DNA of 64,000 bases from Gp6-AA40 sp963742105 (GTDB taxonomy: Bacteria; Acidobacteriota; Vicinamibacteria; Vicinamibacterales; UBA2999): assembly GCA_963742105.1 (NCBI GenBank), contig CAVUKN010000007.1, forward strand, positions 1,488,001-1,552,000, read 5' to 3'. The notes below the pieces were generated by a model that saw only the letters and a program-made list of their open reading frames with translations, had not been told where the DNA came from and did not search any database. This document shows, in pieces, positions 45,178 to 56,617 of this stretch. Both the position numbers and the translations under genes were made by a program. Each line of letters opens with the position of its first letter. Position 1 is the first letter of the stretch.

Positions 45178-46960
45178 ATGACTGTCAATGGCTGGCTGCA
45201 GATCCTGTTCTTTCTGCTCGCCACTTTCCTCGTGACGCCGGTGCTCGGCGGCTTCATGGCGCGCGTGTTCACGCGCCAGCACACCTGGCTCGATCCGCTG
45301 TGCCGCCCCATCGAACGCCTCGTCTATCGCCTGACCGGCGTGGACGAGACCCACGAAATGCGTTGGACCGAGTATGCCGCCGGCGTGCTCCTGTTCAGTG
45401 TCGTCTCGATGACCGTGCTCTACGCGTTGCAGCGCCTGCAGGCGCTGCTGCCGTTGAACCCGCAGGGCTTCGGCGGCGTCGCGCCCGACCTCGCGTTCAA
45501 CACCGCCGCCTCGTTCGCCACCAATACCAATTGGCAGGCGTACAGCGGCGAGTCGACGATGAGTTACTTCACGCAGATGGCCGGACTGGCGTACCACAAC
45601 TTCGTGTCGGCGGCTACCGGCATCGCGGTCGCGATCGCCTTCATCCGCGGCATTGCCCAGAAGGAGAAGGACACCATCGGCAATTTCTGGGTCGACATCG
45701 TGCGCGCCAATCTCTGTGGTGCTGCTACCGATCGCCCTGGTTGGCGCTCTCTTCCTTGTCTCGCAGGGCGTGGTGCAGAACCTCAAGGCCTACGACACGG
45801 TAACCGTGCTGGAACCGCAGACGGTGACCACGACAGGCGCTGACGGGAAACCGCAGACCACCGTCGTGAAGGAACAGACGATTGCGCAGGGACCGGTGGC
45901 GTCGCAGGAAATCATCAAGCAGTTCGGCACCAACGGCGGCGGCTTCATGAACGCCAACAGCGCGCATCCCGTTCGAGAACCCGACGCCGCTGTCGAACTT
46001 CCTGGCGATGTTCGGCATCTTCGCGATCTCCGCCGGCCTGACGTACACGCTCGGGTCGATAACCGGGTCGCGTCAGCACGGGTGGGCTGTGTGGGCGGCG
46101 ATGGCCTTCCTCTTCCTCGCCGGCGTCACGACGGCGTACTGGGCGGAGGCACGTGGCAACCCGCTGCTGACGAAGGCGGGCGCTGATCAATCGGTGACTG
46201 CCCTGCAGCCGGGGGGCAACATGGAGGGCAAGGAAGTCCGCTTCGGGATCGCCAACACGGCACTGTTCGCGACCATCACGACCGACGCGAGTTGCGGCGC
46301 CGTCAACGGCTGGCTCGACTCGTTCACGCCACTCGGCGGCCTGGTACCGCTCGCCAACATCCAGCTGAGCGAAGTGGTGTTCGGCGGCGTCGGCGCGGGG
46401 ATGTACGGGATCCTCGTCTACATCATCCTGTCGGTGTTCATCGCCGGACTGATGGTGGGACGCACGCCCGAGTACCTGGGCAAGAAGATCCAGGCGTTCG
46501 AGGTGCAGATGGCCATGCTCACGGTGCTGATCTTTTCGCTCGTGATCCTGACCTTCACCGCGATCTCGTCAGTGTCGTCCGGCTTCGGTACGGCCAGCAT
46601 CTTCAATCCCGGCCCCCACGGCCTCTCGGAGATGCTCTACGCCTACTCGTCCGCCGCGGCCAACAACGGCTCGGCGTTCGGCGGCATCAGCGTCAACACG
46701 CACTGGTACAACACCACGCTCGGGCTGACGATGCTGTTCGGCCGATTCTTCATGATCATCCCGCCGCTGGCGATTGCCGGCAGCCTGGGTCGCAAGAAGC
46801 AGATTCCCGCATCACTCGGGACGTTCCCGGTCACTACGCCGCTGTTCTCATCGCTGCTCGTCGGCGTCATCGTGATCGTCGGGGCGCTCACTTTCTTCCC
46901 GGCGCTCAGCCTCGGCCCGATCGTCGAGCACTTCATGCTGAACGCAGGGCAGGTGTTCTG

Positions 46961-46961
<1 letters not shown>
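45178..46961 (+). CDS. kdpA: Potassium-transporting ATPase, potassium-binding subunit KdpA (two frameshifts)
   Basis: Ten-helix K+ channel-like subunit with four P-loop filters, for example NTAASFATNTNWQAYSGEST, FGTNGGGFMNANSAHPFENP and DASCGAVNGWLDSFTPLGGL plus AAANNGSAFGGISVNTHWYN. The start MTVNGWLQILFFLLATFLVT is typical. One base too many near 45710-45722 (NLC then VVLLPIALV) and one extra C near 45966-45971 (AHP then FENPTPLSNFLAMF) break the frame. All filter motifs are intact. About 593 residues when repaired. Confidence 0.93.
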
Positions 46962-49062
<2,101 letters not shown>

Positions 49063-49079
49063 GGCTGGCGTAGGTCGGC

Positions 49080-49101
49080 CGGGGCTCCCGAAGCAGCCCC
49101 G
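49080..49101. repeat. GC hairpin between kdpB and kdpC
   Basis: CGGGGCT and AGCCCCG pair perfectly around an 8-base loop, preceded by GTAGGTCGG, which resembles the GTAGGGCGG start of the repeats at 487-541. It ends 15 bases before the kdpC start codon. Confidence 0.65.
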
Positions 49102-49116
49102 ACAGGAGCTCTCATC

Positions 49117-49716
49117 ATGAACCTCGCACGCAACTTCGTCGCTGCCATCCTGATGACCGTCGTCACGACAGTCATCCTCGGCCTCCTCTATCCGCTGGTG
49201 GTGACCGGACTCGCCCAGGCGCTGTTTCCGGACAAGGCCAACGGTCAACTCGTCGAACGCGACGGGCACGTCGTCGGCTCGCGGATCATCGGTCAGGGCT
49301 TCACCGGCGCCGGCTACTTTCACCCGCGGCCATCGGCCGCGGGGACGGGATATGACGCCGCGAATTCGGCCGGGTCGAATCTCGGACCGACCAACAAGAA
49401 GCTGGTCGACGCGGTGGCGGCCAACGTCGAAGCGGCGCGGAAGGACAATCCGTCCGCGCCCGTACCGGTCGATCTGGTGACGACCTCGGCATCCGGGGTT
49501 GACCCGCACATCACGCCGGCGAACGCGGAGTTCCAGCTGCCACGGATCGCGCGCGCGCGTGACATGTCCGACGCCGACGTGCGCCGGCTGATCGCCGAAC
49601 ACACCGAGGGACGCACGTTCGGATTACTCGGTGAGCCTCGCGTGAATGTGCTCGAACTCAACCTGGCGCTCGATGTGGCGAAACCTCTCGGCGACGTGGC
49701 TGTCGGCGATCGCTGA
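49117..49716 (+). CDS. kdpC: Potassium-transporting ATPase KdpC
   Basis: 199 residues: an N-terminal membrane helix (FVAAILMTVVTTVILGLLYP), then the periplasmic domain with GSRIIGQGFTGAGYFHPRPS, AANSAGSNLGPTNKKLVDA, VDLVTTSASGVDPHITPANA and the C-terminal LGEPRVNVLELNLALD, all KdpC signatures. It is the last gene of kdpFABC; no frameshift. Confidence 0.97.
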   Translation: MNLARNFVAAILMTVVTTVILGLLYPLVVTGLAQALFPDKANGQLVERDGHVVGSRIIGQGFTGAGYFHPRPSAAGTGYDAANSAGSNLGPTNKKLVDAVAANVEAARKDNPSAPVPVDLVTTSASGVDPHITPANAEFQLPRIARARDMSDADVRRLIAEHTEGRTFGLLGEPRVNVLELNLALDVAKPLGDVAVGDR

Positions 49717-49895
49717 CCGGGTCCGCTGCGGGCCTGGGTCGTCTGCTCGGGGCTCGACGTTCAGGGCGCCCCTCGTGCACGGGCAGTCTCCCGCGTAAGC
49801 GTCCGTGTCACGGCGACGTGTCATAGCGGACACGACACCCGGGCCACACGTCCGGGCTTGCAATCGCGACCAACCCCAGACAGCCTAGAGACGCG

Positions 49896-52800
49896 ATGAA
49901 AAGGCCACATCCCGTGCGCGTCGTCCTGTCGACGCCCGCCGTGATGTCGTTCGTCTCGGTCTGGAAGGCTGGCGCGCTGGCGATGGTCCAGCTCGGTGCC
50001 GGTGCCTTCTTCGTTGCCGGCGTCACGCGAGCCGTCCTGGGCCCCTCCGCCGTCTGGTTCGTGCTGGCGGCGACGGTGCTCGGCGCGCTGGCGCGCGCCG
50101 TCGACATCGAGAGCTGGGCCCTGCTGATTCCCGGCGGCACAATCGGCCGGCTCCAAGAGGCCTTCGGTCCGCGGGCCGGACGCATCGGCGCAGCCGCCGT
50201 CCTGATCGAACGGATGCTCCTCGCCGCCATGGGCGCAACATTGGCCGGGCATTACGCAGCCGGCGCGCTGGTGCCGGCGATTCGCGGGCAGACGATCGCG
50301 GGCGAGGAACTCGCGACGGTGGTCGCGGTGGGATTGGTCGGCCTGCTGTGGATGCGGGCACGCATCGGACTCTCCTGGACCCGCGATGCGATGGCGCGTG
50401 GCATCTGGGTTGGCACGAGCCTGCTGACCGTGGTTGCCGCCTGGGCACTGGTGAGTCTGCGGCACGGCGTGCCGCCGCTCAGCGGGTTGCTCGTTGGACC
50501 TCCCGTCACCTCGTGGACGCCATGGCCGGCAGCCAACGTGGGGCTGGCGTGGCTGTTCGGACTGGCGCTCGCCGTACCTGCAATCGGCGGCGGCGAGGCG
50601 CTGTCGCGCGCCGCACACGAGTTCGCGCCGCCGCGGCTTCAGGCTCTGCGACGCACCCGCCTCGTGGTCCTGCTGTTCACGGCCCTGTTCGCGCTCGTCG
50701 GCACCCTGCTCTACGTGCAGCTCGTGCCGGCCGGTGAGCAGGCGATCTCGCTCAGCACGCCATGGGCGGGCATCGCCAGTCACGTCGGCGCGCCGCCCTG
50801 GATGCGCAGCCTGCTCGGCCTGGTAACCGCAGCCGCTGCGGTCGCCATGCTCGCGCCGGCGGTGCACGTGGCTCTCGGCGATGCGGAGTCCGTGCTGCAG
50901 CGCCTGACCCTCGAGGGGACGTTGTCGGTGGGCTTCGCACAGCTTCACCGGCGGTTTGGTACGCCGGTCCGCGTCATCGACATGACGGCGGCGGCCGTCA
51001 TTGCCGCCATCATCGCAACCGGGGGCCGTGTGCCGTGGCTCGGGCATGCCTATGCGGTCGCCATCGTCAGCACCCTCGTCCTGACGCTCGCCGCCGTGCT
51101 GCGCCTTCGACGCACGCGACCCGGCACTCCGTATCGTGCCCCACTCAACCTGCGCGTCAATGGCCGCGACGTCCCGCTCGGAATGGTCGCCGCCGGAGGG
51201 CTGCTGGCGGCGGCGGTTCTGGCGACCATGCTCGTCGGCGACCTGCCGTCGATGGCCGCTGCCGCTGCTCTGAGTGCACTCGTCCTGGTCCTCCAGGTTG
51301 CCGGACATAACGTCGAACCGGAGTCGGAAGACGAGACGGCGGACGCGTTTGACGTGAGACCCGCAGGCGACGTCTCCCTCGATCACATGCAGGTGCGCCC
51401 CGGCAGTGTGCTGGTGCCCGTGCGCAACCCGCATGCATTGGACCATGTGGCGGCGGCGCTCCGGGCCGCGGGGGACCGCGATGTCGTCGTGATGACGGTA
51501 CGCCTCATCGATGCGGACGACGGCACTGCCCTCCCGCATGCGCCCACGCCGTACGAACGACGTTTGCTGTCCGAAGTGGTGGCGGTCGCCGAGCGCGTCG
51601 GCAAGCCGGTCCGCCTGCTGATCGTGCCGGCGCGCCAGGTTATCGACGCCGTTGTCGCGATGATCCTCCGGTTGCGGGCCTCGGACGTCTACGTCGGCGA
51701 GTCCTCGTCGCTGTCCGCCGAGGACCAGGCGCGACTTCTTGGCGACGCCTGGGAGCGCAGTGACAAGCCGGAGCCGTTCGACGTCCGGCTGGTCATCGCC
51801 CATCGCAGTGGACGGACGGATACATACCACCTCGGCGCCCACCCGCCGTCACTCACCTCTGCCGACATCGATCTCATTCATCGCATCTGGCTGGATGCCA
51901 TCAAGGCGGTGGGCCCCCACGTCCATCACCATGACGTCGTTCGAGCGGCTTTGACACAGATGGAACAACAACTCACCGGTCCCAACCGGGACGAGGCACT
52001 GGCGGCGCTCCGCGAGACGGCTCGTCCCGCCGAGGAGCTCGCGGCGGTGCTGCACAGCCGCGACTACGCCCGCCTGCGCGACATGATGCGGAACCGGCAC
52101 GCCAGCGAGCTTGCCGAACTGCTGACCGCGCTCAGCGTCGAGGACCAGGTCGTCGTCTTCCGCGTGCTGCCACGGAAAGATGCCGCGGCGGTTTTCGAAT
52201 ATCTCGAGCAGGACGCGAAAGAAGCCCTGCTCAAGGGCATGGCCCAGGAAGACGTCGCGGCGCTGCTCAACAACATGGCGCCGGACGATCGCACGATGTT
52301 CCTCGAGGAACTGCCGGCGATGGCGACGCGGCAGCTCCTGTCGCTCCTCACCCCGGGGGAGCGGACGGTGGCGCTGACACTGCTCGGCTACCCGGAGGGA
52401 TCAGTCGGCCGGTTGATGACGCCGAACTATGTGTCGGTGCGAGAGCAGTGGACGGTGCAGGAGGTGCTCGACTACGTGCGCGCTCACGGCCAGGACAGCG
52501 AAACGCTCAACGTCATCTACGTCGTCGACGAGCAGGGGCTGCTGATCGACGACGTCCGCATCCGCGAGTTCCTGCTCGCGCCACTCGGCAAGAGAGTCGC
52601 GGACCTGATGGACCGGCGGTTCGTGACGCTGACCGCCAGCGACGACCAGGAGACCGCGGTCACGGTGTTCCGGCAGTACGACCGCAGCGCGCTCCCGGTC
52701 ACCGATACAGCCGGCATGCTCATCGGCATCGTCACGATCGACGACGTGCTGGACGTGGCGGAAGCGGTGGCGACGCGGGAGATTCAGCGGATCGGTGGCT

Positions 52801-53405
52801 CAGAGGCGCTGGACGAGCCCTACATGGACATCGCGTTCGGCCGGATGATTCAGAAGCGCGCCGGCTGGCTGACCGCCCTTTTCCTGGGTGAGATGCTGAC
52901 GGCCACGGCGATGGGATTCTTCCAGTCGGAGATCGAAAAGCTGGTCACGCTGGCGCTGTTCGTGCCGCTGATCATCTCGAGCGGCGGCAACTCCGGGTCA
53001 CAGGCATCGACGCTGGTGATCCGCGCGCTGGCGCTCGGCGAGGTCACGCTGCTCGACTGGTGGAGGGTGATGCGGCGCGAGCTCATGGCTGGTCTGACGC
53101 TCGGCCTCATTCTCGGCGCGATCGGGTTCGCGCGTATCACCATCTGGTCGGCCTTTTCCGACATCTACGGCGTGCATTGGCTGCTGATTGCGATCACCGT
53201 GGCGATCTCGCTGGTCGGCGTCGTCCTGTGGGGGACACTCAGCGGGTCGCTGCTGCCGCTCCTCCTGCGTCGGCTGGGCTTCGACCCCGCGACATCGTCA
53301 GCACCGTTCGTTGCAACCCTGGTCGACGTCACCGGCCTCGTGATCTATTTCTCTGTCGCGCTGATCGTCCTCGGCGACACACTCCTCAAGACCGCGGCAC
53401 CGTAA
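49896..53405 (+). CDS. Fusion protein: APC-type permease + USP-like domain + complete MgtE magnesium channel
   Basis: 1169 residues in one uninterrupted frame. 1-470: an APC-superfamily permease with about twelve membrane helices (VWKAGALAMVQLGAGAFFVA, FGLALAVPAIGGGEALSRAA, TRPGTPYRAPLNLRVNGRDV). 500-645: a universal-stress-like alpha/beta domain (GSVLVPVRNPHALDHVAAAL, RLLIVPARQVIDAVVAMILR). 675-682: a His-rich linker. 715-835: MgtE N domain (RNRHASELAELLTALSVEDQ). 838-965: CBS pair. 985-1165: five MgtE helices with PLIISSGGNSGSQASTLVIR. So one polypeptide carries two transporters. Stands alone after kdpC. Confidence 0.9.
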   Translation: MKRPHPVRVVLSTPAVMSFVSVWKAGALAMVQLGAGAFFVAGVTRAVLGPSAVWFVLAATVLGALARAVDIESWALLIPGGTIGRLQEAFGPRAGRIGAAAVLIERMLLAAMGATLAGHYAAGALVPAIRGQTIAGEELATVVAVGLVGLLWMRARIGLSWTRDAMARGIWVGTSLLTVVAAWALVSLRHGVPPLSGLLVGPPVTSWTPWPAANVGLAWLFGLALAVPAIGGGEALSRAAHEFAPPRLQALRRTRLVVLLFTALFALVGTLLYVQLVPAGEQAISLSTPWAGIASHVGAPPWMRSLLGLVTAAAAVAMLAPAVHVALGDAESVLQRLTLEGTLSVGFAQLHRRFGTPVRVIDMTAAAVIAAIIATGGRVPWLGHAYAVAIVSTLVLTLAAVLRLRRTRPGTPYRAPLNLRVNGRDVPLGMVAAGGLLAAAVLATMLVGDLPSMAAAAALSALVLVLQVAGHNVEPESEDETADAFDVRPAGDVSLDHMQVRPGSVLVPVRNPHALDHVAAALRAAGDRDVVVMTVRLIDADDGTALPHAPTPYERRLLSEVVAVAERVGKPVRLLIVPARQVIDAVVAMILRLRASDVYVGESSSLSAEDQARLLGDAWERSDKPEPFDVRLVIAHRSGRTDTYHLGAHPPSLTSADIDLIHRIWLDAIKAVGPHVHHHDVVRAALTQMEQQLTGPNRDEALAALRETARPAEELAAVLHSRDYARLRDMMRNRHASELAELLTALSVEDQVVVFRVLPRKDAAAVFEYLEQDAKEALLKGMAQEDVAALLNNMAPDDRTMFLEELPAMATRQLLSLLTPGERTVALTLLGYPEGSVGRLMTPNYVSVREQWTVQEVLDYVRAHGQDSETLNVIYVVDEQGLLIDDVRIREFLLAPLGKRVADLMDRRFVTLTASDDQETAVTVFRQYDRSALPVTDTAGMLIGIVTIDDVLDVAEAVATREIQRIGGSEALDEPYMDIAFGRMIQKRAGWLTALFLGEMLTATAMGFFQSEIEKLVTLALFVPLIISSGGNSGSQASTLVIRALALGEVTLLDWWRVMRRELMAGLTLGLILGAIGFARITIWSAFSDIYGVHWLLIAITVAISLVGVVLWGTLSGSLLPLLLRRLGFDPATSSAPFVATLVDVTGLVIYFSVALIVLGDTLLKTAAP

Positions 53406-54399
53406 AGGGCTCACGCCGCTCCGCCGGGGCGCGGTCTGCGACATCACTCGTGACCGGGACCGCCGGTCGCGCTCCGGCGCAGTACATGTCGTCCACCTCG
53501 CAGCCCTCGACCTCCACCTGGATGGTGGTATGCGTGATCTTGAAGTGGTGCTCGATCTCGTGGACCACAGCGCGCAGCACCTGTTGACCCTCTCGCACAC
53601 TTTGCTCGGCGACAACGAGGTGACAACTGCACGCGATCACGCCAGGACCCACCATCCAGACGTGCAGGTCATGAACGTCGAGCACACCGGCGACGTCCCT
53701 GATGACAGTAATTAGCGCCGGCATCTCGATGCCCGCGGGCGTGCCCTCGAGAAGCACCGTCGCGCTCTCCCGCAGCACGTCGTAGCTGGAATAGAGAATC
53801 AACGCCGCGATCAGCAGTGAGACAACCGGGTCGGCGATCGGTGTGTGCGTCAGAGCGACGACGACGCCAGCGATGACCACGCCGACCGCGGACACCGCGT
53901 CGCCCATCATGTGCAGGTAGGCGCTCCGCACGTTGATGTCGTGCTCCGCCCCGCGGTGCAGCCGCATGCCGATCGCCGTGTTGACGACGATCGCCGCCGC
54001 TGCCGTGGTGATCATCAGACCGCCGTTGACCGCTTCCGGCTCCCGCAGGCGAGTGATGGCTTCCCACCCGACGAAGACGGCGATGAGGACCAGCGACACG
54101 GCGTTGACGAGGGCGGCGACGATCCCCACGCGGTGATAGCCGAACGTCATGCCGTGGTGAGATGGTCTGGCCGCTATTCGCAGCGCATACCAGCTGAGAC
54201 CCAGCGCCATCGCGTCGGCAAGGTTGTGCCCGGCGTCCGAAATCAACGCCAGGCTGTGCCCGAACCAGCCGGCCAGTGCCTCAACGATGACGAAGGCCAG
54301 TGTTCCGACGACCGCAGCTCCCATGGTCGCTCCGGACACCGGTGCCGCGGCGGCCATGTGATGATGCGCGTGCAGACGCGCGGAGTGCTCGTGGGCCAT
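53386..54399 (-). CDS. CDF-family divalent cation exporter
   Basis: 337 residues. N-terminal His-rich stretch (MAHEHSARLHAHHHM), six membrane helices, the metal-site motifs DAGHNLADAMALG (HxxxD) in helix 2 and HMMGDAVSAVG (HxxxD) in helix 5, and a C-terminal ferredoxin-like cytoplasmic domain (DVHDLHVWMVGPGVIACSCH). These two HxxxD pairs are the usual Zn2+ site of CzcD/ZitB-type exporters. It is convergent with the fusion gene and overlaps its last 20 bases. Confidence 0.93.
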   Translation of the reverse strand: MAHEHSARLHAHHHMAAAAPVSGATMGAAVVGTLAFVIVEALAGWFGHSLALISDAGHNLADAMALGLSWYALRIAARPSHHGMTFGYHRVGIVAALVNAVSLVLIAVFVGWEAITRLREPEAVNGGLMITTAAAAIVVNTAIGMRLHRGAEHDINVRSAYLHMMGDAVSAVGVVIAGVVVALTHTPIADPVVSLLIAALILYSSYDVLRESATVLLEGTPAGIEMPALITVIRDVAGVLDVHDLHVWMVGPGVIACSCHLVVAEQSVREGQQVLRAVVHEIEHHFKITHTTIQVEVEGCEVDDMYCAGARPAVPVTSDVADRAPAERREPFTVPRS

Positions 54400-54472
54400 G
54401 GCTCAGACTGGCGCAGTCAGCTCGACATCGCTGAACGGCACAGGGCTCTCGTGCGACACATCGTCAGCGCCA

Positions 54473-55345
54473 CTATCGCGTGCCACCATTGAGCTTCCGC
54501 TGTTCGAGGGCGTCTTGCAGACTACGAAGCGTCTCTTCACATCTGGCGGTCAAGGTCCGCTTCTGACCGAGCGACAACGCCAGCGAGCGTACGTTGCTGT
54601 TGCGGCGAGACAGCCTGATGATCTCGGCATTCGCGCTCATGAAGCGGTCCAGAGCAGCCGTGGCGGCGGAAAGTCGTGGGCGCACTTCGGACGGGAGAAG
54701 ACCGGCCATCTCCTCGAGCGCGGCACGGGCACCGGCCTCGGCGGTCATCATCCGTTGCTCGAGAGAGGCCATGACTGCATCCTCGGGCTCGGCGATGTGC
54801 GGTGCCTGAAGCACCTGAATCTCGCGGACCGCGGCGACGGCCGTCGCCGCGAGCGCCGCGGCGCGCCACGGGGCTTGCGCAGGCACTGACCTCGTGATCG
54901 GTTCCAGCGCATCCCTGAACGCGTCCGCTGCCTGTTGAGCCGAACCAAAAGACAGGCGTTGCGCCTTGAGATTGGTGTTTTCGACAGCCAGCCCGAGGAT
55001 GGTCGTGTCGAGGGCGCGAAACTCCGAGAACCGCTGCTGAAAATCCTCGAGCAGACGCGCTTCTTGCGAATAGCCCAATCCCGCCAGAACCGGTTTCAGC
55101 GCGTCGGCGTCCCGCTGGACCAACTGCGTCGTCTGTTCCGTCTCTCGGGAAGAAGCAATCGAGGCCTCATCCGTGTCCGCCATCACCGCCCGGTCGCCGC
55201 TCTCGACGACCTTCGTGAACTGGACCAGCAGATCGGCTGCGAGACGGCGGGCTTCTACCAGCTGTTCCAATGACGTCTTCAGATCGCCAGCGCAGCCTGC
55301 GAGCGCGAGGGCAACAAGCGCGATCAGCCGATTACGTCGGGGCAT
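54473..55345 (-). CDS. Lipoprotein with long helical domain
   Basis: ATG at 55345; lipobox IALVALALAGC with Cys at about 18. 290 residues, mostly helices with a four-helix-bundle look similar to sensor domains: SLEQLVEARRLAADLLVQFT, EDFQQRFSEFRALDTTILGL, ASLEQRMMTAEAGARAALEE, RFMSANAEIIRLSRRNSNVR. No recognised family. It may be a periplasmic sensor, but nothing here proves it. Confidence 0.65.
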   Translation of the reverse strand: MPRRNRLIALVALALAGCAGDLKTSLEQLVEARRLAADLLVQFTKVVESGDRAVMADTDEASIASSRETEQTTQLVQRDADALKPVLAGLGYSQEARLLEDFQQRFSEFRALDTTILGLAVENTNLKAQRLSFGSAQQAADAFRDALEPITRSVPAQAPWRAAALAATAVAAVREIQVLQAPHIAEPEDAVMASLEQRMMTAEAGARAALEEMAGLLPSEVRPRLSAATAALDRFMSANAEIIRLSRRNSNVRSLALSLGQKRTLTARCEETLRSLQDALEQRKLNGGTR

Positions 55346-55583
55346 CCAGCAGAACTTAGCACGCGGGGACGATCCGGCGTGACCAGGGGCGAGGGACCGG
55401 TGAGCCCGCGTCAAGCGCCGGAGCTCACCCTGAGCCCGGATGCGGCGGAGACGCTGTTGGTCCACGAGGCGTCGGGCCAGCGGAAGACGACGACAGCTCT
55501 GTTGTATCGGCCGTACGCTGCACCACCTGCCCTGCCATCGCTGTCGACGGACCCGCGTGCTCGCATAACTCTTCATGCGGCGT
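55346..55583. other. Intergenic stretch, no gene seen
   Basis: About 240 bases between the lipoprotein start (minus) and the methyltransferase relic (minus). Probable promoter region for the lipoprotein. No hairpin or repeat array stands out. Confidence 0.4.
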
Positions 55584-55929
55584 TCAGTGAATTCTCAGGC
55601 GGGGCACGTGCAGATTGGACAAGCCGGCCAGCCTGGCACGCACCCAGAGGAACGCCAGCGACTCGCGGCGCAGATCCACGGCGAACACGGTGCCGCCCGG
55701 CGCCACGCGAGGGGCGATCTTCAGCGCGAACGTAGCCGGCCGCACACGACCCAAGGTCCACGATCGTGGCTCCCGGACGCCGATCCAAGGCGCGAAGCAC
55801 CTCATCAGGTCGCTACCAGGTGTCCCGCTCCTGCTCGACGCCGCGGAGGATGAACAGCGTCCGGATCGCCTCTTCGGCGACGTAACCTCCCAGGAATCCA
55901 ACGACCAGAATGACGACCGTGCGCCGCAC
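55584..55929 (-). pseudogene. Decayed class I SAM methyltransferase behind a membrane anchor
   Basis: From GTG 55929 the frame reads VRRTVVILVVGFLGGYVAEE then AIRTLFILRGVEQERDTW and a TAG. After the stop comes RPDEVLRALDRRPGATIVDL, the methyltransferase motif I region, then a frameshift near 55740-55775, after which ALKIAPRVAPGGTVFAVDLR and RESLAFLWVRARLAGLSNLH continue. The protein ends soon after, lacking the C-terminal half of a methyltransferase. So there is a nonsense codon, a frameshift and a truncation: true decay rather than one base error. It starts two bases after kdpE. Confidence 0.65.
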
Positions 55930-55931
55930 GG

Positions 55932-56615
55932 CTACACGTCAGCGAAGCGATAGCCGACCCAGGGCTCGGTGAGGATGTACTTCGGCGACGAAGGGGTCGG
56001 CTCGATCTTCTTGCGGAGAGCACCGATCAGGACACGCAGATGCTCGGGCTGATCGGCAGCGTGCGGACCCCAGATGGCCTTGAGGATGACGCGATGCGTC
56101 AGGACCCGGCCCGGATGCTGCGCCAGAAACGTCAGCAGCTCGAATTCCTTTGGCGTGAGGCGCACTTCCTCGCCGGCGCGCTGCACGCGGAACCGTTCCC
56201 GATCGATGACGAGGTCCCCGCGGACGATCGGCTCATTGGCTGGGGTCGGACCTTCCACCCGGCGCAGGCAGACGCGAATTCGCGCGAGCAGCTCCTCCGC
56301 GCCGAACGGCTTGGTCACGTAATCGTCGGCACCCGCATCGAGGGCGTTGACCTTGTCCCCCTCGGCGCCTCGTGCCGACAGCACCAGGACCGGCGTGTTC
56401 GACGATTGGCGAATCTGGCGGCAAACCTCCACGCCCGGCATGTCCGGAAGGCCGAGATCGAGAATCACCAGCTCCGGCTTGTCGCGCTCGACGACGTCGA
56501 GCGCCGATCGGCCGTTCATGGCTGCCAGCACGTCGTAGCCGCGGGCGCGCAGCAGCGCCGTCACGGTGCCGATGATGTTCGGCTCGTCGTCGACGATCAG
56601 AATGCGGATGGCCAC
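55932..56615 (-). CDS. kdpE: KdpE-type response regulator
   Basis: 227 residues. Receiver domain with acidic pocket (ILIVDDEPNI), phospho-acceptor Asp53 in LVILDLGLPDMPGVEV, and Lys in DDYVTKPFGAEELLARI. Winged-helix OmpR-type DNA-binding domain with the KdpE-like ending WGPHAADQPEHLRVLIGALR, then KKIEPTPSSPKYILTEPWVG. Probably activates the kdpFABC promoter about 11 kb away. Adjacent to its histidine kinase; two bases separate it from the pseudogene downstream. Confidence 0.92.
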   Translation of the reverse strand: MAIRILIVDDEPNIIGTVTALLRARGYDVLAAMNGRSALDVVERDKPELVILDLGLPDMPGVEVCRQIRQSSNTPVLVLSARGAEGDKVNALDAGADDYVTKPFGAEELLARIRVCLRRVEGPTPANEPIVRGDLVIDRERFRVQRAGEEVRLTPKEFELLTFLAQHPGRVLTHRVILKAIWGPHAADQPEHLRVLIGALRKKIEPTPSSPKYILTEPWVGYRFADV

Positions 56616-56617
56616 GG

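Noticed and set aside
49821..51842. A 673-codon minus-strand frame opposite the APC-USP-MgtE gene
   Set aside because: The plus-strand gene has continuous domain matches over the whole region, while the antisense frame is Arg/His/Gln rich without motifs.
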